Shown piece after piece: positions 36,851 to 45,026 of a stretch of DNA of 46,589 bases (the first letter of the stretch is position 1; each line of letters starts with the position of its first letter). The position numbers and the translations under genes were made by a program. The notes below the pieces were generated by a model. That model was given only the letters and a program-made list of their open reading frames with translations. It was not told the DNA's origin and searched no databases. Source of the DNA: Bordetella parapertussis (lineage in GTDB: Bacteria; Pseudomonadota; Gammaproteobacteria; Burkholderiales; Burkholderiaceae_C); NCBI GenBank assembly GCA_945878355.1, contig CAMCTC010000033.1, positions 1 through 46,589 of the forward strand, given 5' to 3'.

Positions 36851-38653
36851 ATGACGACTCACGACGATTCCACAGCCGCAGTCGCCGACTGGCTGGCGAA
36901 TTTCTCAGCCGCGCTGAGCCGGGGCGACGTCCCGGCCGCTTCAGCGCTGTTTGGCGACGAGGCCTACTGGCGCGATCTGATCGCCTTCACCTGGAACATC
37001 GCCACGCTCGAGGGCCGGTCTGGCATCGCCGCGATGCTCTTGCACACGCTGGCGCGGGTGCAGCCCCGAAACTGGGCGATCGACGGCGCGGCCAGCGAAG
37101 GCCAAGGCGTCGCGCAAGGCGTGGTCCAGGCCTGGTTCAGCTTCGAGACCTCGGTTGGCCGAGGCAAAGGCCATGTCCGGCTCAAGGATGGCCGCTGCTG
37201 GACGCTGTTCACGACCTTGCAGGAACTCAAGGGATTCGAGGAAAAGCGCGGCGAGACCCGCGAGCTGGGCGCCGAGCATGGCGCGATCCGTGGCCGCCGC
37301 AACTGGCTCGACGCGCAGGCAGCCGAGGCTGCCGAGCTGGGTTACCAGCGCCAGCCCTATTGCCTGATCGTCGGCGGTGGCCAGGGCGGGCTGGGTCTGG
37401 GCGCACGGCTCAAGCAGCTGGGCGTGCCCACGCTGATCGTCGACCAGCATGCCCACGCCGGCGATGCCTGGCGCAAGCGCTACAAGTCGCTGTGCCTGCA
37501 CGACCCGGTCTGGTACGACCACCTGCCCTACATGCCGTTCCCGGACCACTGGCCGGTCTACACGCCCAAGGACAAGATGGGCGACTGGCTCGAGGCCTAC
37601 ACCCGACTGATGGAGTTGAACTACTGGCCTTCGACCGAATGCCTGAACGCGTCCTTCGACGAGGCTTCGCAGCAATGGACGGTACAGGTCATGCGCGAGG
37701 GCCAGCCGGTCACGCTGCGGCCGCGCCATCTGGTGCTGGCCACCGGCATGTCGGGCCGGCCCCGCGTCCCGGACTTCCCCGGCGCGTCGCTGTTCCGTGG
37801 GCGCCAGCACCATTCCAGCCAGCACAGCGGCGGCGAAGACTTTGCCGGCAAGCGCTGCGTCGTCGTCGGCTCGAACAACTCGGCGCACGACATCGCAGCG
37901 GATCTGTGGGAGTACGGCGCCGAGGTGACGATGCTGCAGCGATCGCCCACGCTGGTGGTGCGCTCCGAGACCCAGGGCCGCTACGGCCGCCTGTTGTACT
38001 CGGAGGCCGCGCTCCAGGCCGGCGTCAGCACCGACCTGGCGGATCTGACGGTCGCGTCGATCCCTTACCGGCTGGTGCCGAAGTTCCAGATGCCTGTTTG
38101 CGCCCAGATCCAGCGCGATGACGCGCCGTTCTACGACCGGCTGCGGGCTGCGGGCTTCCAGCTGACTTTCGGCGAGGACGAATCAGGTCTGGGGCCGATG
38201 TACCTGCGCCGCGGCTCGGGCTACTACATCGATGTCGGTGCGTCCGAGCTGATCGCCGATGGCCGCATCGCGCTGAAGTCTGGCGTTGGCATCGACAGGC
38301 TGACCGAGGACTCGGTGGTGTTGAGCGATGGCAGCGAGCTGCCGGCCGACCTGGTCGTCTACGCCACCGGCTACGGCTCGATGACCGGCTGGGCCGAGTC
38401 GCTGATCTCGCCCGAGGTCGCCGAGGCTGTCGGCCCTTGCTGGGGCCTGGGGTCGGACACGACCCAGGACCCCGGCCCCTGGGAAGGCGAACTGCGCAAC
38501 ATGTGGAAACCGACGCGCCAGACCGCGCTCTGGTTCCACGGCGGCAACCTGGCCCAGTCGCGCCACTACTCGCGCTACCTCGCGTTGCAGCTCAAGGCGA
38601 GGATGGAGGGCATCGACACGCCGGTCTACGGCTTGGGGCCGCCTGCAGTCTGA
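36851..38653 (+). CDS. Flavin-containing monooxygenase with N-terminal SnoaL-like domain
   Basis: Protein of 600 residues. Residues 1 to about 145 (ADWLANFSAALSRGDVPAAS, FGDEAYWRDLIAFTWNIATL) look like a SnoaL/NTF2-like domain. The FAD motif CLIVGGGQGGLGLGARL is at 171-187, an FMO-type F315RGRQHHSSQH signature follows, and CVVVGSNNSAHDIAA (336-350) binds NADPH. This layout matches class B flavoprotein monooxygenases close to YUCCA-type enzymes, which oxidise amines, sulfides, ketones or keto acids. The start at 36851 follows GAGGACATCGC. Divergent from the penicillin acylase with a shared candidate operator. A fragment of a second copy of this gene lies at 39994. Confidence 0.92.
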   Translation: MTTHDDSTAAVADWLANFSAALSRGDVPAASALFGDEAYWRDLIAFTWNIATLEGRSGIAAMLLHTLARVQPRNWAIDGAASEGQGVAQGVVQAWFSFETSVGRGKGHVRLKDGRCWTLFTTLQELKGFEEKRGETRELGAEHGAIRGRRNWLDAQAAEAAELGYQRQPYCLIVGGGQGGLGLGARLKQLGVPTLIVDQHAHAGDAWRKRYKSLCLHDPVWYDHLPYMPFPDHWPVYTPKDKMGDWLEAYTRLMELNYWPSTECLNASFDEASQQWTVQVMREGQPVTLRPRHLVLATGMSGRPRVPDFPGASLFRGRQHHSSQHSGGEDFAGKRCVVVGSNNSAHDIAADLWEYGAEVTMLQRSPTLVVRSETQGRYGRLLYSEAALQAGVSTDLADLTVASIPYRLVPKFQMPVCAQIQRDDAPFYDRLRAAGFQLTFGEDESGLGPMYLRRGSGYYIDVGASELIADGRIALKSGVGIDRLTEDSVVLSDGSELPADLVVYATGYGSMTGWAESLISPEVAEAVGPCWGLGSDTTQDPGPWEGELRNMWKPTRQTALWFHGGNLAQSRHYSRYLALQLKARMEGIDTPVYGLGPPAV

Positions 38654-38805
38654 GTCGGTTGACAACTGGCCGAAGGGCTGTCTGGCCAGAAGCGATCGCA
38701 GGCTGAGGCGGCTTGACGCGTGGCAGGGCTCGCGATTGAAAGCCAGATCCACGGTTTGCTGACGCTGTGCTAGAGTTTTTTTACCAAGTAAGAGGATTCG
38801 GAAAA

Positions 38806-39066
38806 ATGCCGACCGTCACTGTTTCAGACAAAGGTCAGGTTGTCATTCCGGTGCAGATTCGGCGTCGCCTGGGCATTGCGCCGGGTTGCCAACTCAGTTT
38901 CAGCCTGGAAGGTCAGGTCATCCGTGTCGAGATGAAGCGTCAGGTGGTGCCCAGCCATGTCCAGGATGGCTTCGGCATGCTGGTCTGCAAACTGCCGGGC
39001 AAGCACCGCCTGGCTGATTTTGATGTCTCGAAGGCCATGCGAGACCACGCCGATGATCGCGCTTGA
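38806..39066 (+). CDS. AbrB/MazE-type antitoxin
   Basis: Protein of 86 residues whose N terminus, MPTVTVSDKGQVVIPVQIRR followed by RLGIAPGCQLSF, is the swapped-hairpin AbrB DNA-binding fold. The C-terminal tail (HRLADFDVSKAMRDHADD) would bind the toxin. AGAGG upstream and the overlap of 14 bases with the PIN-domain frame identify a VapBC-like pair. As the toxin frame carries a nonsense codon, the antitoxin may now be a relic or may still repress or neutralise others. Confidence 0.88.
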   Translation: MPTVTVSDKGQVVIPVQIRRRLGIAPGCQLSFSLEGQVIRVEMKRQVVPSHVQDGFGMLVCKLPGKHRLADFDVSKAMRDHADDRA

Positions 39067-39478
39067 CACCAACATCCTGGCGCGTTTTTACGTCGATGAT
39101 CCCTCCGACCCCGAAGCGGTCAAGCAACGCCCGCTGGCCTAGCGCCTGTTCACTGAATCCGCCCAGATCTTTGTTCCCTTGACGGTGGTGCTGAAGCTCG
39201 AATGGGTCTTGCGTGCTTTCTACGGTTTTGCGGCCAAAGACTTTGTACGCGTCGTCAGGCATTTGCTCGGGCTGCCTAAGGTCAAAGTGGAAGAGTGGTC
39301 ACGCATCTCCGATGCCTTGGCTTGCCATAGCGACGGCCTGGATTTTGCCGATGCTTTGCATTGGCTGGCCAGCAAGCACTGCACCGGATTCATGACCTTC
39401 GACGACCGCCGATTTGCGCGCCGTGCCGCAAGCTTGGGCCTCGTGCCGGCAGTTGCCGTGCCGCGCGGCGGGCGCTGA
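39053..39478 (+). pseudogene. PIN-domain (VapC-type) toxin interrupted by an amber codon
   Basis: The frame starts MIALDTNILARFYVDD, overlaps the antitoxin end, and is open to 39478 except for one TAG at 39140-39142, after RPLA. Downstream it continues RLFTESAQIFVPLTVVLKLE, GLDFADALHWLASKHCTGF and TFDDRRFARRA, so all PIN acidic residues (first D, E of KLE, D of DFAD, D of FDD) are kept. One C-to-T change from CAG would explain the stop. No frameshift is present. It is most likely an inactivated VapC ribonuclease; an internal restart near 39179 would lack the first catalytic Asp. Confidence 0.85.
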
Positions 39479-39551
39479 GCCACATCTCCGAGGCCTTATC
39501 GATCTGCCGCTGGTCGGCTTTCGAATAGTCTCAGGCGGATCCCATGGCGCA

Positions 39552-39944
39552 TCAGATCAGTCGAACACCCGGCAGCTTGGCCATCCGTCGATCAAAGGTC
39601 GCCGTGAACTCCGCGCCTAGCCCGGCATTCTTCGCAGTGACCAGACAATCGACGAATCCGCACTTGCTCGGTGCGAACTGTTCCACTGCAGACTGCACGG
39701 CATCGCGACTCTCGAAGGCTATCGAGGGCTCATCGAGCAGGCCGTGCAGCGCAAGCAACACGGCTTTCTGGTCTTGGGTATAGGCGCTGGGCAATGTCCA
39801 CAATACCTCTGCCAACACAACATCACTGACCAGCAATGCGCCAGCAGTCTGGCCGTGCTCGTCGAGCAGCGCGTCGACACGACTGTTTTGTGCGGGGTCG
39901 TCGTTGAGCAGCAGCCGCAAGACGACATTGGTGTCGAGACCCAT
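39552..39944 (-). CDS. PIN-domain toxin, apparently without intact antitoxin
   Basis: Protein of 130 residues, VapC-like. It begins MGLDTNVVLRLLLNDDPAQN (first Asp), has DVVLAEVLWTLPSAYTQ (Glu), CGFVDCLVTAKNAG (Asp) and TFDRRMAKLPGV (Asp), the full PIN set for an RNA-cleaving toxin. The ATG at 39944 overlaps a TGA of an upstream minus-strand frame (TGATG), the usual arrangement for an antitoxin-toxin pair. That upstream frame reads only TRARQTSSSSKGRAR before it runs into the monooxygenase fragment at 39994, so the antitoxin seems truncated. The toxin frame itself is undamaged. Confidence 0.87.
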   Translation of the reverse strand: MGLDTNVVLRLLLNDDPAQNSRVDALLDEHGQTAGALLVSDVVLAEVLWTLPSAYTQDQKAVLLALHGLLDEPSIAFESRDAVQSAVEQFAPSKCGFVDCLVTAKNAGLGAEFTATFDRRMAKLPGVRLI

Positions 39945-39993
39945 CACCGGGCGCGACCTTTGCTGGAAGACGAGGTCTGGCGGGCCCTCGTGG

Positions 39994-40125
39994 CGGCTGG
40001 TGCCGAAGGTCCAGATCCCTGTCTGCGCCCGGATCCAGCGCGATGCCGCGGCGTTCTACGATCGGCTGCGCGCTGCGGGCTTCGAGCCAAGCTTCGGAGA
40101 GGGCGTGCATGGGATCGGCTCAAGG
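39994..40125 (+). pseudogene. Fragment of a second flavin monooxygenase gene
   Basis: Reads RLVPKVQIPVCARIQRDAAA then FYDRLRAAGFEPSFGEGVHG, matching RLVPKFQMPVCAQIQRDDAP and FYDRLRAAGFQLTFGEDESG of the monooxygenase at 36851 (residues 407 onwards). By hand, the first 90 bases match in 82 positions. Similarity starts abruptly at about 39990 and fades after about 40110; there is no start codon or flanking part of the gene. It is a remnant of a duplicated monooxygenase. The 3' limit is approximate. Confidence 0.75.
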
Positions 40126-40206
40126 TGCCTGCCACCGCTGACGGCAGGTGATCGATGGTTCTTGAGTGCTACCATTGTGCTTACCTGAATCAAAGGAATG
40201 CCGGTC

Positions 40207-40455
40207 ATGGAAGTCGCGATTCGCAAGATGGGCAACTCGCAGGGCGTGCTGATCCCCAAGCCCATCCTGGCCCAGCTCGGTTTGGCGGGAACGGTCGATC
40301 TGCAGGTGCGTGACGGGGTGATTGAAATCCGCCCTTCGCGCGCCAACCCGCGCGAAGGCTGGGCCGAGGACGCCCGCCGCATCGCTGCGTCCGAACCGGA
40401 CCCGCTGGTGTGGCCGGCGTTCGCCAACCAGGACGACGTCGACTTGGCGTGGTGA
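40207..40455 (+). CDS. mazE: MazE/PemI-type antitoxin
   Basis: Protein of 82 residues with MEVAIRKMGNSQGVLIPKPI, the classical MazE/AbrB hairpin (M-G-N-S-x-G-V-x-I-P). The acidic tail (EDARRIAASEPDPL, DDVDLAW) would block the toxin. The start at 40207 is chosen because AAAGGA lies nine bases upstream; the ATG at 40198 directly abuts that site. Its stop overlaps the toxin start (TGATG), so the two are translated together. Confidence 0.92.
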   Translation: MEVAIRKMGNSQGVLIPKPILAQLGLAGTVDLQVRDGVIEIRPSRANPREGWAEDARRIAASEPDPLVWPAFANQDDVDLAW

Positions 40456-40772
40456 TGAAGGCCGGCGACATCTGGCTGGCGCAGTTGGACCCGACGCTGG
40501 GCAGCGAAATCCAGAAGACTCGCCCATGCGTGGTGATCTCGCCCGATGAGATCAATGCGCATCTTCGCACCGTCATCGTCGCGCCGATGACCACGGGTTC
40601 CAGGCCGGCGGCGTTCCGCATCCCGGTCACTTTCCAGGGCAAGCCGGGCCTGATCGTGCTCGACCAGATCCGTGCGCTGGACCGCGTGCGGCTCGTCAAG
40701 CGACTCGGGGCGCTGCGCCCGGCCACCTTGGACAACACCTTGAAGACGCTGCAGGCGATGTTCTCGCGCTGA
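40455..40772 (+). CDS. mazF: MazF/PemK-type endoribonuclease toxin
   Basis: Protein of 105 residues. MKAGDIWLAQLDPTLGSEIQ, then KTRPCVVISPDEINAHLRTV, IVAPMTTGSRPAAFRIPV and LVLDQIRALDRVRL-like LIVLDQIRALDRVRLVKRLG contain the family's beta-barrel blocks with the RP and T residues of the active site. MazF toxins cut mRNA at short sequence motifs. It forms an intact type II module with mazE and is the only clearly complete module of the three in this 2-kb cluster. Confidence 0.94.
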   Translation: MKAGDIWLAQLDPTLGSEIQKTRPCVVISPDEINAHLRTVIVAPMTTGSRPAAFRIPVTFQGKPGLIVLDQIRALDRVRLVKRLGALRPATLDNTLKTLQAMFSR

Positions 40773-40857
40773 GAGCCCGGCCGTCGCCATCTCGTGCTGG
40801 CGAGGCATAGCGCGCTGGCTGGCATCGTCTGCCGGCCACTGTGACCGTCGAACGTCT

Positions 40858-43611
40858 TCACTGCCAGCCGTAGCGCCGGCTGTAGAAGCGCTTCATCAGC
40901 GTCGTCAGCGCGCCGTAACCCAGCAAGATCGCTAGCAGCCAGCCGAAGTAGGCCGGCGGCAAGGCTTGCAGCTTGAAGTAGCCCGCCAGCGGCCCGAACG
41001 GCAGCCACAGGCCCAGCGCCATGATCGCGCCGGTCGTCAGCAGCAAAGGCGTGGCGGCGCGGGTTTCGATGAAGGGCAGCTTGGGGCTGCGGATCAGGTG
41101 CACCACCAGCGTCTGCGTCAGCAGCCCGACGACGAACCAGCCCGACTGGAACAAGCCCTGGTTGGCCAGGCTGTTGGCGCCGAAGACCCACCACATCAGC
41201 GCGAAAGTCGCCAGGTCGAACAGCGAGCTGATCGGCCCGAAGAACAGCATGAAGCGGCCGATATCGGCCGGCCGCCAATGCAGCGGGCTGGCCACTTGCT
41301 CCGGGTCGACGCTGTCGAACGGGATGCCGGTTTGGGCGATGTCGTACAGCAGGTTTTGCACCAGCAACTGCAGCGGCAGCATCGGCAAGAACGGCAGCGC
41401 TGCGCTGGCCACCAGCACCGACAGCACGTTGCCGAAGTTCGAGCTCGAGGTCATCCGGATGTACTTCAGCAGGTTGCAGAAGGTGGTGCGGCCCTCGACC
41501 ACGCCGGCGTCCAGCACCATCAGGCTCTTCTCGAGCAGGATGATGTCGGCGGCTTCCTTCGCAATGTCGACCGCCGAGTCGACCGAGATGCCGATGTCGG
41601 CCGCACGCAGTGCCGGCGCGTCGTTGATGCCGTCGCCCATGAAGCCCACCACATGGCCGTTGGCACGCAGCGCGCGGACGATGCGTTCCTTGTGCAGCGG
41701 CGTGAGCTTGGCAAAGACCTGGTGCTGCTCGACCGCCAGCGCCAGCGCTGCGTCGTCCATTGCCTCGACCTGTGCGCCCATCATCAGCCGGTCTGCGGCC
41801 AGTCCGACCTGGCGGCAGATGCTGGCGCTGACCAACTCGTTGTCGCCGGTCAGCAGCTTGACGGTGATGCCGTGCGCGGCCAGCGCTTGCAAGGCCGGCG
41901 CGGCCGACTCCTTGGGCGGGTCGAGGAAGGCGATCGTGCCGATCAAGGTCAGCCCGCATTCATCGGCCACCGAGTAGCTGGCCTGGTCGGGCGGCAGCTC
42001 TTTCATCGCCACGGCGACCACGCGCAGCCCGTCCTGGTTGAGCTCGCGCGTGACCTGCAGCACCTGCGACAGCAGCGCGGCGTCCAGCGGTTGGTCGGGC
42101 TGGCCGCTGTCGACGCGGGCGTGGCTGCACACGGCCAGCACCTCTTCGAGCGCACCCTTGCAAATCAGCTCGTGGTGCTCGCCGGAGCCAGAGACCCCGA
42201 CCACCACCGACATGCGCCGGCGCTCGAAGTCGAACGGGATCTCGTCGATCTTGCGGTAGTCCTGCGCCAGCTTCAACTCGGTGGCGAGCTCGACATGCTC
42301 GAGCACCGCGCGGTCGAGCAGGTTCTTCAGCCCGGTCTGGTAATGGCTGTTGAGGTAGGCGAACTCGAGCACTTGTTCCGACGGCCGGCCCAGCACGTCG
42401 GCGTGGCGCGCCAAGGCGATCTGGTCTTGCGTCAGCGTGCCGGTCTTGTCGGTGCACAGCAAGTCCATCGCGCCGAAGTTCTGGATCGCGTCGAGTCGCT
42501 TGACCACCACCTGCCGGCGCGCCAGCCCGACCGCGCCCTTGGCCAGCGTCGAGGTGACGATCATCGGCAGCATCTCGGGCGTCAGCCCGACCGCCACCGA
42601 CAGCGCGAACAACAACGCCTCGGTCCAGTCGCCTTTGCCCAGGCCGTTGACCAGGAAGACCACCGGCACCATCGCGCAGGCGAAGCGGATCAGCAGCCAG
42701 CTCACGCTGTTGACGCCGGCCTGGAAAGCGTTGGGCAATGGGTCGGTCGCGCTGACGCTGGCCGCGAGATGGCCGAAGTAGCTGGCGCCGCCGGTCGCGC
42801 AGACCAGCGCGGTGGCGGCGCCCGACACCACGTTGGTGCCCATGAAGACCAGGTTGCTTTGCGCCAGCGGCGCGATGCTGTCGCCGACGCGCTGCACGAA
42901 CTTCTCGATGGGCAGAGACTCGCCGGTCAACGCGGACTGGGCGATGAACAGATCGCGCGCGCTGAGTAGTCGGCAGTCGGCCGGCACCATGTCGCCGGCT
43001 GACAGCGCGACCAAGTCGCCAGGCACCAGTTCGCGCAGCGCGATCTCGCGCGGCCCGGACAGGCCGGCGACGCCTGCGCTGCCGCGCCGTATCACCGTCG
43101 CCTGGTTGCCGACCATCGCCTTCAGCCCTTCGGCGGCGCGGTGCGAGCGGCCTTCCTGGACAAAGCGGATCGCGGTGCTCAGCCCGACCATGATGCTGAT
43201 CACGACGGTGGCTTTGGCGTCGGCGCCGAACCAGGACAGCAGTGCCAGCGCGCTGAGCAGCAGGTTGAACGGGTTCTTGTAGCAGTGCCACAGGTGCAGC
43301 CAGGCCGGTAGCGGCGCTTCGTGTGCGACCTCGTTGGGGCCGTGGTGCGCCAGCCTCGCTCGGGCCTCGCGTGCGCTCAAGCCGTCGGCGTGTGACTTGA
43401 GCCTGGCGATCGCCGCTGCCGGCTCATCCTGCGCCAGCCGCAGCAGATCGCGCGACATCTGCGCCGGCGCGGGCTGGGCGCTGCCTCGACCGCCCAGGAT
43501 CTCGAGCAGTGGCGACCTGCCGAAATGCCTGAGCCTGCGCCGGCGGCGCAAGAACGCGCTGAAAGCCTGGGTCAGGCGCCTGGCCAACCGGTGCTGGGCG
43601 GCCGGCTTCAC
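40858..43611 (-). CDS. mgtA: Magnesium-translocating P-type ATPase
   Basis: P3B-type ATPase of 917 residues importing Mg2+ across the inner membrane. It has LTGES (229-233, actuator loop), VGLTPEMLPMIVTSTLAKGA (341-360), characteristic of MgtA/MgtB, and the phosphorylation motif CTDKTGTLTQ (Asp388). GDGINDAPAL marks the P-domain hinge. The basic N terminus (LRRRRRLRHFGRSP) is as seen in other MgtA proteins. The gene converges with mazF. I saw no mgtL-like leader peptide or magnesium riboswitch in the ~120 bases upstream. Confidence 0.95.
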   Translation of the reverse strand: MKPAAQHRLARRLTQAFSAFLRRRRRLRHFGRSPLLEILGGRGSAQPAPAQMSRDLLRLAQDEPAAAIARLKSHADGLSAREARARLAHHGPNEVAHEAPLPAWLHLWHCYKNPFNLLLSALALLSWFGADAKATVVISIMVGLSTAIRFVQEGRSHRAAEGLKAMVGNQATVIRRGSAGVAGLSGPREIALRELVPGDLVALSAGDMVPADCRLLSARDLFIAQSALTGESLPIEKFVQRVGDSIAPLAQSNLVFMGTNVVSGAATALVCATGGASYFGHLAASVSATDPLPNAFQAGVNSVSWLLIRFACAMVPVVFLVNGLGKGDWTEALLFALSVAVGLTPEMLPMIVTSTLAKGAVGLARRQVVVKRLDAIQNFGAMDLLCTDKTGTLTQDQIALARHADVLGRPSEQVLEFAYLNSHYQTGLKNLLDRAVLEHVELATELKLAQDYRKIDEIPFDFERRRMSVVVGVSGSGEHHELICKGALEEVLAVCSHARVDSGQPDQPLDAALLSQVLQVTRELNQDGLRVVAVAMKELPPDQASYSVADECGLTLIGTIAFLDPPKESAAPALQALAAHGITVKLLTGDNELVSASICRQVGLAADRLMMGAQVEAMDDAALALAVEQHQVFAKLTPLHKERIVRALRANGHVVGFMGDGINDAPALRAADIGISVDSAVDIAKEAADIILLEKSLMVLDAGVVEGRTTFCNLLKYIRMTSSSNFGNVLSVLVASAALPFLPMLPLQLLVQNLLYDIAQTGIPFDSVDPEQVASPLHWRPADIGRFMLFFGPISSLFDLATFALMWWVFGANSLANQGLFQSGWFVVGLLTQTLVVHLIRSPKLPFIETRAATPLLLTTGAIMALGLWLPFGPLAGYFKLQALPPAYFGWLLAILLGYGALTTLMKRFYSRRYGWQ

Positions 43612-43732
43612 AGCAGCTTCGGGTCGGTGGCTTGCGCACGCATGGATCGCGCATCATCGGCCGCCCCGCCGGCTCAGGGCTTGCCTCGGCGCAATGCCGG
43701 CGCGGACCGATCGATCCGGGCTCTTGGGTGAC

Positions 43733-44338
43733 TCAGGGCAGGTTGAGCCAGATCTCGTTGCGCCGCATGAACCAAGGGGTCCAAGGCGGGTCGTAGCGCG
43801 ACAGCACAGGCTCGCCGGTCCAGGCCAGACCGGCAGACTGCAACACGGTCTTGAGCTGGGCCAGGTGCTCGGCCTCGTTGGCCTCGGACCAGAAGCCCGA
43901 GTAAGTGATCGCCGCAAGCCGGCTGGCGGGCACCTCGCGCAGCTTGACCCGCGCGTCGATCGGTTCGGGCGCGGATTCCAGGGTCACGCCCCTGGGCAGC
44001 ACGAACTGCACCAGGTAGCCGCCGGGGGCGGCGGTCTGCGTCACCGGGGCGGTCATCTCCAGCTTGACCGGCGCCGGGGTCTGGGTCACCGGCGCGGTCA
44101 TCGCGAATTTCCGGTCGCCCTTGTTCTTGCCGAAGATGTAGCCGGCCAGCATCGGGAAGGCCAGGTTGCCGGCCTTGTCGGCCGGACCTGTCACCAGCAC
44201 CTCGGCCACCACATAGGGCGCGTACTGGCGCAGCTCGACCTTGTCGATGCGGCGCAGCACTTCGTGGGTGGGCTCTTCGATGGCCTGGCTGGTCAAGGGC
44301 GCGACGGCCAGCGCGAGGGTTGATAGCAGTTTGCGCAT
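43733..44338 (-). CDS. SOUL-family heme-binding-like protein, exported
   Basis: Protein of 201 residues with a Sec signal (MRKLLSTLALAVAPLTSQAI). The SOUL/HEBP fold is shown by YEVLRRI-like HEVLRRIDKVELRQYAPYVV, the block KFAMTAPVTQTP repeated as LEMTAPVTQT, and the C-terminal YDPPWTPWFMRRNEIWLNLP. Members bind heme or porphyrins; in bacteria the role is unsettled. The ATG at 44338 has CTGGAGCCCGC upstream. It lies 38 bases after the DUF4337 gene on the same strand. Confidence 0.92.
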   Translation of the reverse strand: MRKLLSTLALAVAPLTSQAIEEPTHEVLRRIDKVELRQYAPYVVAEVLVTGPADKAGNLAFPMLAGYIFGKNKGDRKFAMTAPVTQTPAPVKLEMTAPVTQTAAPGGYLVQFVLPRGVTLESAPEPIDARVKLREVPASRLAAITYSGFWSEANEAEHLAQLKTVLQSAGLAWTGEPVLSRYDPPWTPWFMRRNEIWLNLP

Positions 44339-44376
44339 TGCGGGCTCCAGATGGGTTGGGTCGATGGTGAGGGGGC

Positions 44377-44985
44377 TCAGGACAGCAACTGGACCAGCAC
44401 CGTCGGATGGAAGTCCCAACCGGTCAGCCCGGCGATGCCCATCAGCAAGCCAGTTGCTGTGGGCAGCAGCGAGACCCAGTACAGCAGCCAGAGCCGTGTC
44501 AGCGCGGTGACGGCCAGCAGCGCGATCGCGATCGCGATCAGCGCGTCCGACAGGTCGAACTGGTCGTCGCGGTAGTTCAGTTTGTCGTAATTGACTTGGT
44601 CTTGCTCAGCCTGCAGCTTGAGCTCGGCCTTTTTGCGCGACTGGTCTTCGGCCAGCTTGCGGTACTTGGCGATCGCCGCATCGTGGGCGGGCGCGGTCGC
44701 TGCGGTGGCGGCCGGGCGCGACAGCTCGAGCTGGGTCGCGGTGGCCTCGGCGATTTCCTGCCGGATGTTGCGGGCCTGGTAGAAGGCCCAGTGGTCGAGC
44801 TTGTCGGCCTGGGCTTGTTGCATCGACTGGACGATGTTGTCGTCCTTGACCTTGCAGATGCCCATGAAGGTGGCCAGCAGGGCGATCGTCACGGCCACTG
44901 CAGCGTTCAGCCTGGCGCCGCGCGCTTCGCGTTCGTTGCGAGCGGTTTCGGCCTGGCTCAGCATGTCCTTGGTGTCGATGTCCAT
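44377..44985 (-). CDS. DUF4337 membrane protein
   Basis: Protein of 202 residues. A soluble N terminus (MDIDTKDMLSQAETARNERE) precedes a membrane segment (LNAAVAVTIALLATFMGICK), a helical coiled region containing DKLDHWAFYQARNIRQEIAE, and two closely spaced C-terminal membrane helices (DALIAIAIALLAVTALTRLW; LLPTATGLLMGIAGLTGW). This is the DUF4337 layout, including the conserved W-x-x-Y-Q-A-R motif. Function is unknown for the family. It stands between the ZntB-like and SOUL genes with short gaps (about 40 bases each), so the three are probably co-transcribed. Confidence 0.88.
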   Translation of the reverse strand: MDIDTKDMLSQAETARNEREARGARLNAAVAVTIALLATFMGICKVKDDNIVQSMQQAQADKLDHWAFYQARNIRQEIAEATATQLELSRPAATAATAPAHDAAIAKYRKLAEDQSRKKAELKLQAEQDQVNYDKLNYRDDQFDLSDALIAIAIALLAVTALTRLWLLYWVSLLPTATGLLMGIAGLTGWDFHPTVLVQLLS

Positions 44986-45026
44986 CTTGTAGTTCCTGTG
45001 GGTCCTGTGGGGTTGGGGGCCGTGTT

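Noticed and set aside
39140..39142. TAG read as pyrrolysine or other recoding
   Set aside because: No pyrrolysine genes or recoding signals are seen, and a single C-to-T change explains the codon.
43612..43732. Magnesium riboswitch or mgtL-like leader before mgtA
   Set aside because: No proline-rich leader peptide and no recognisable switching helices were found.
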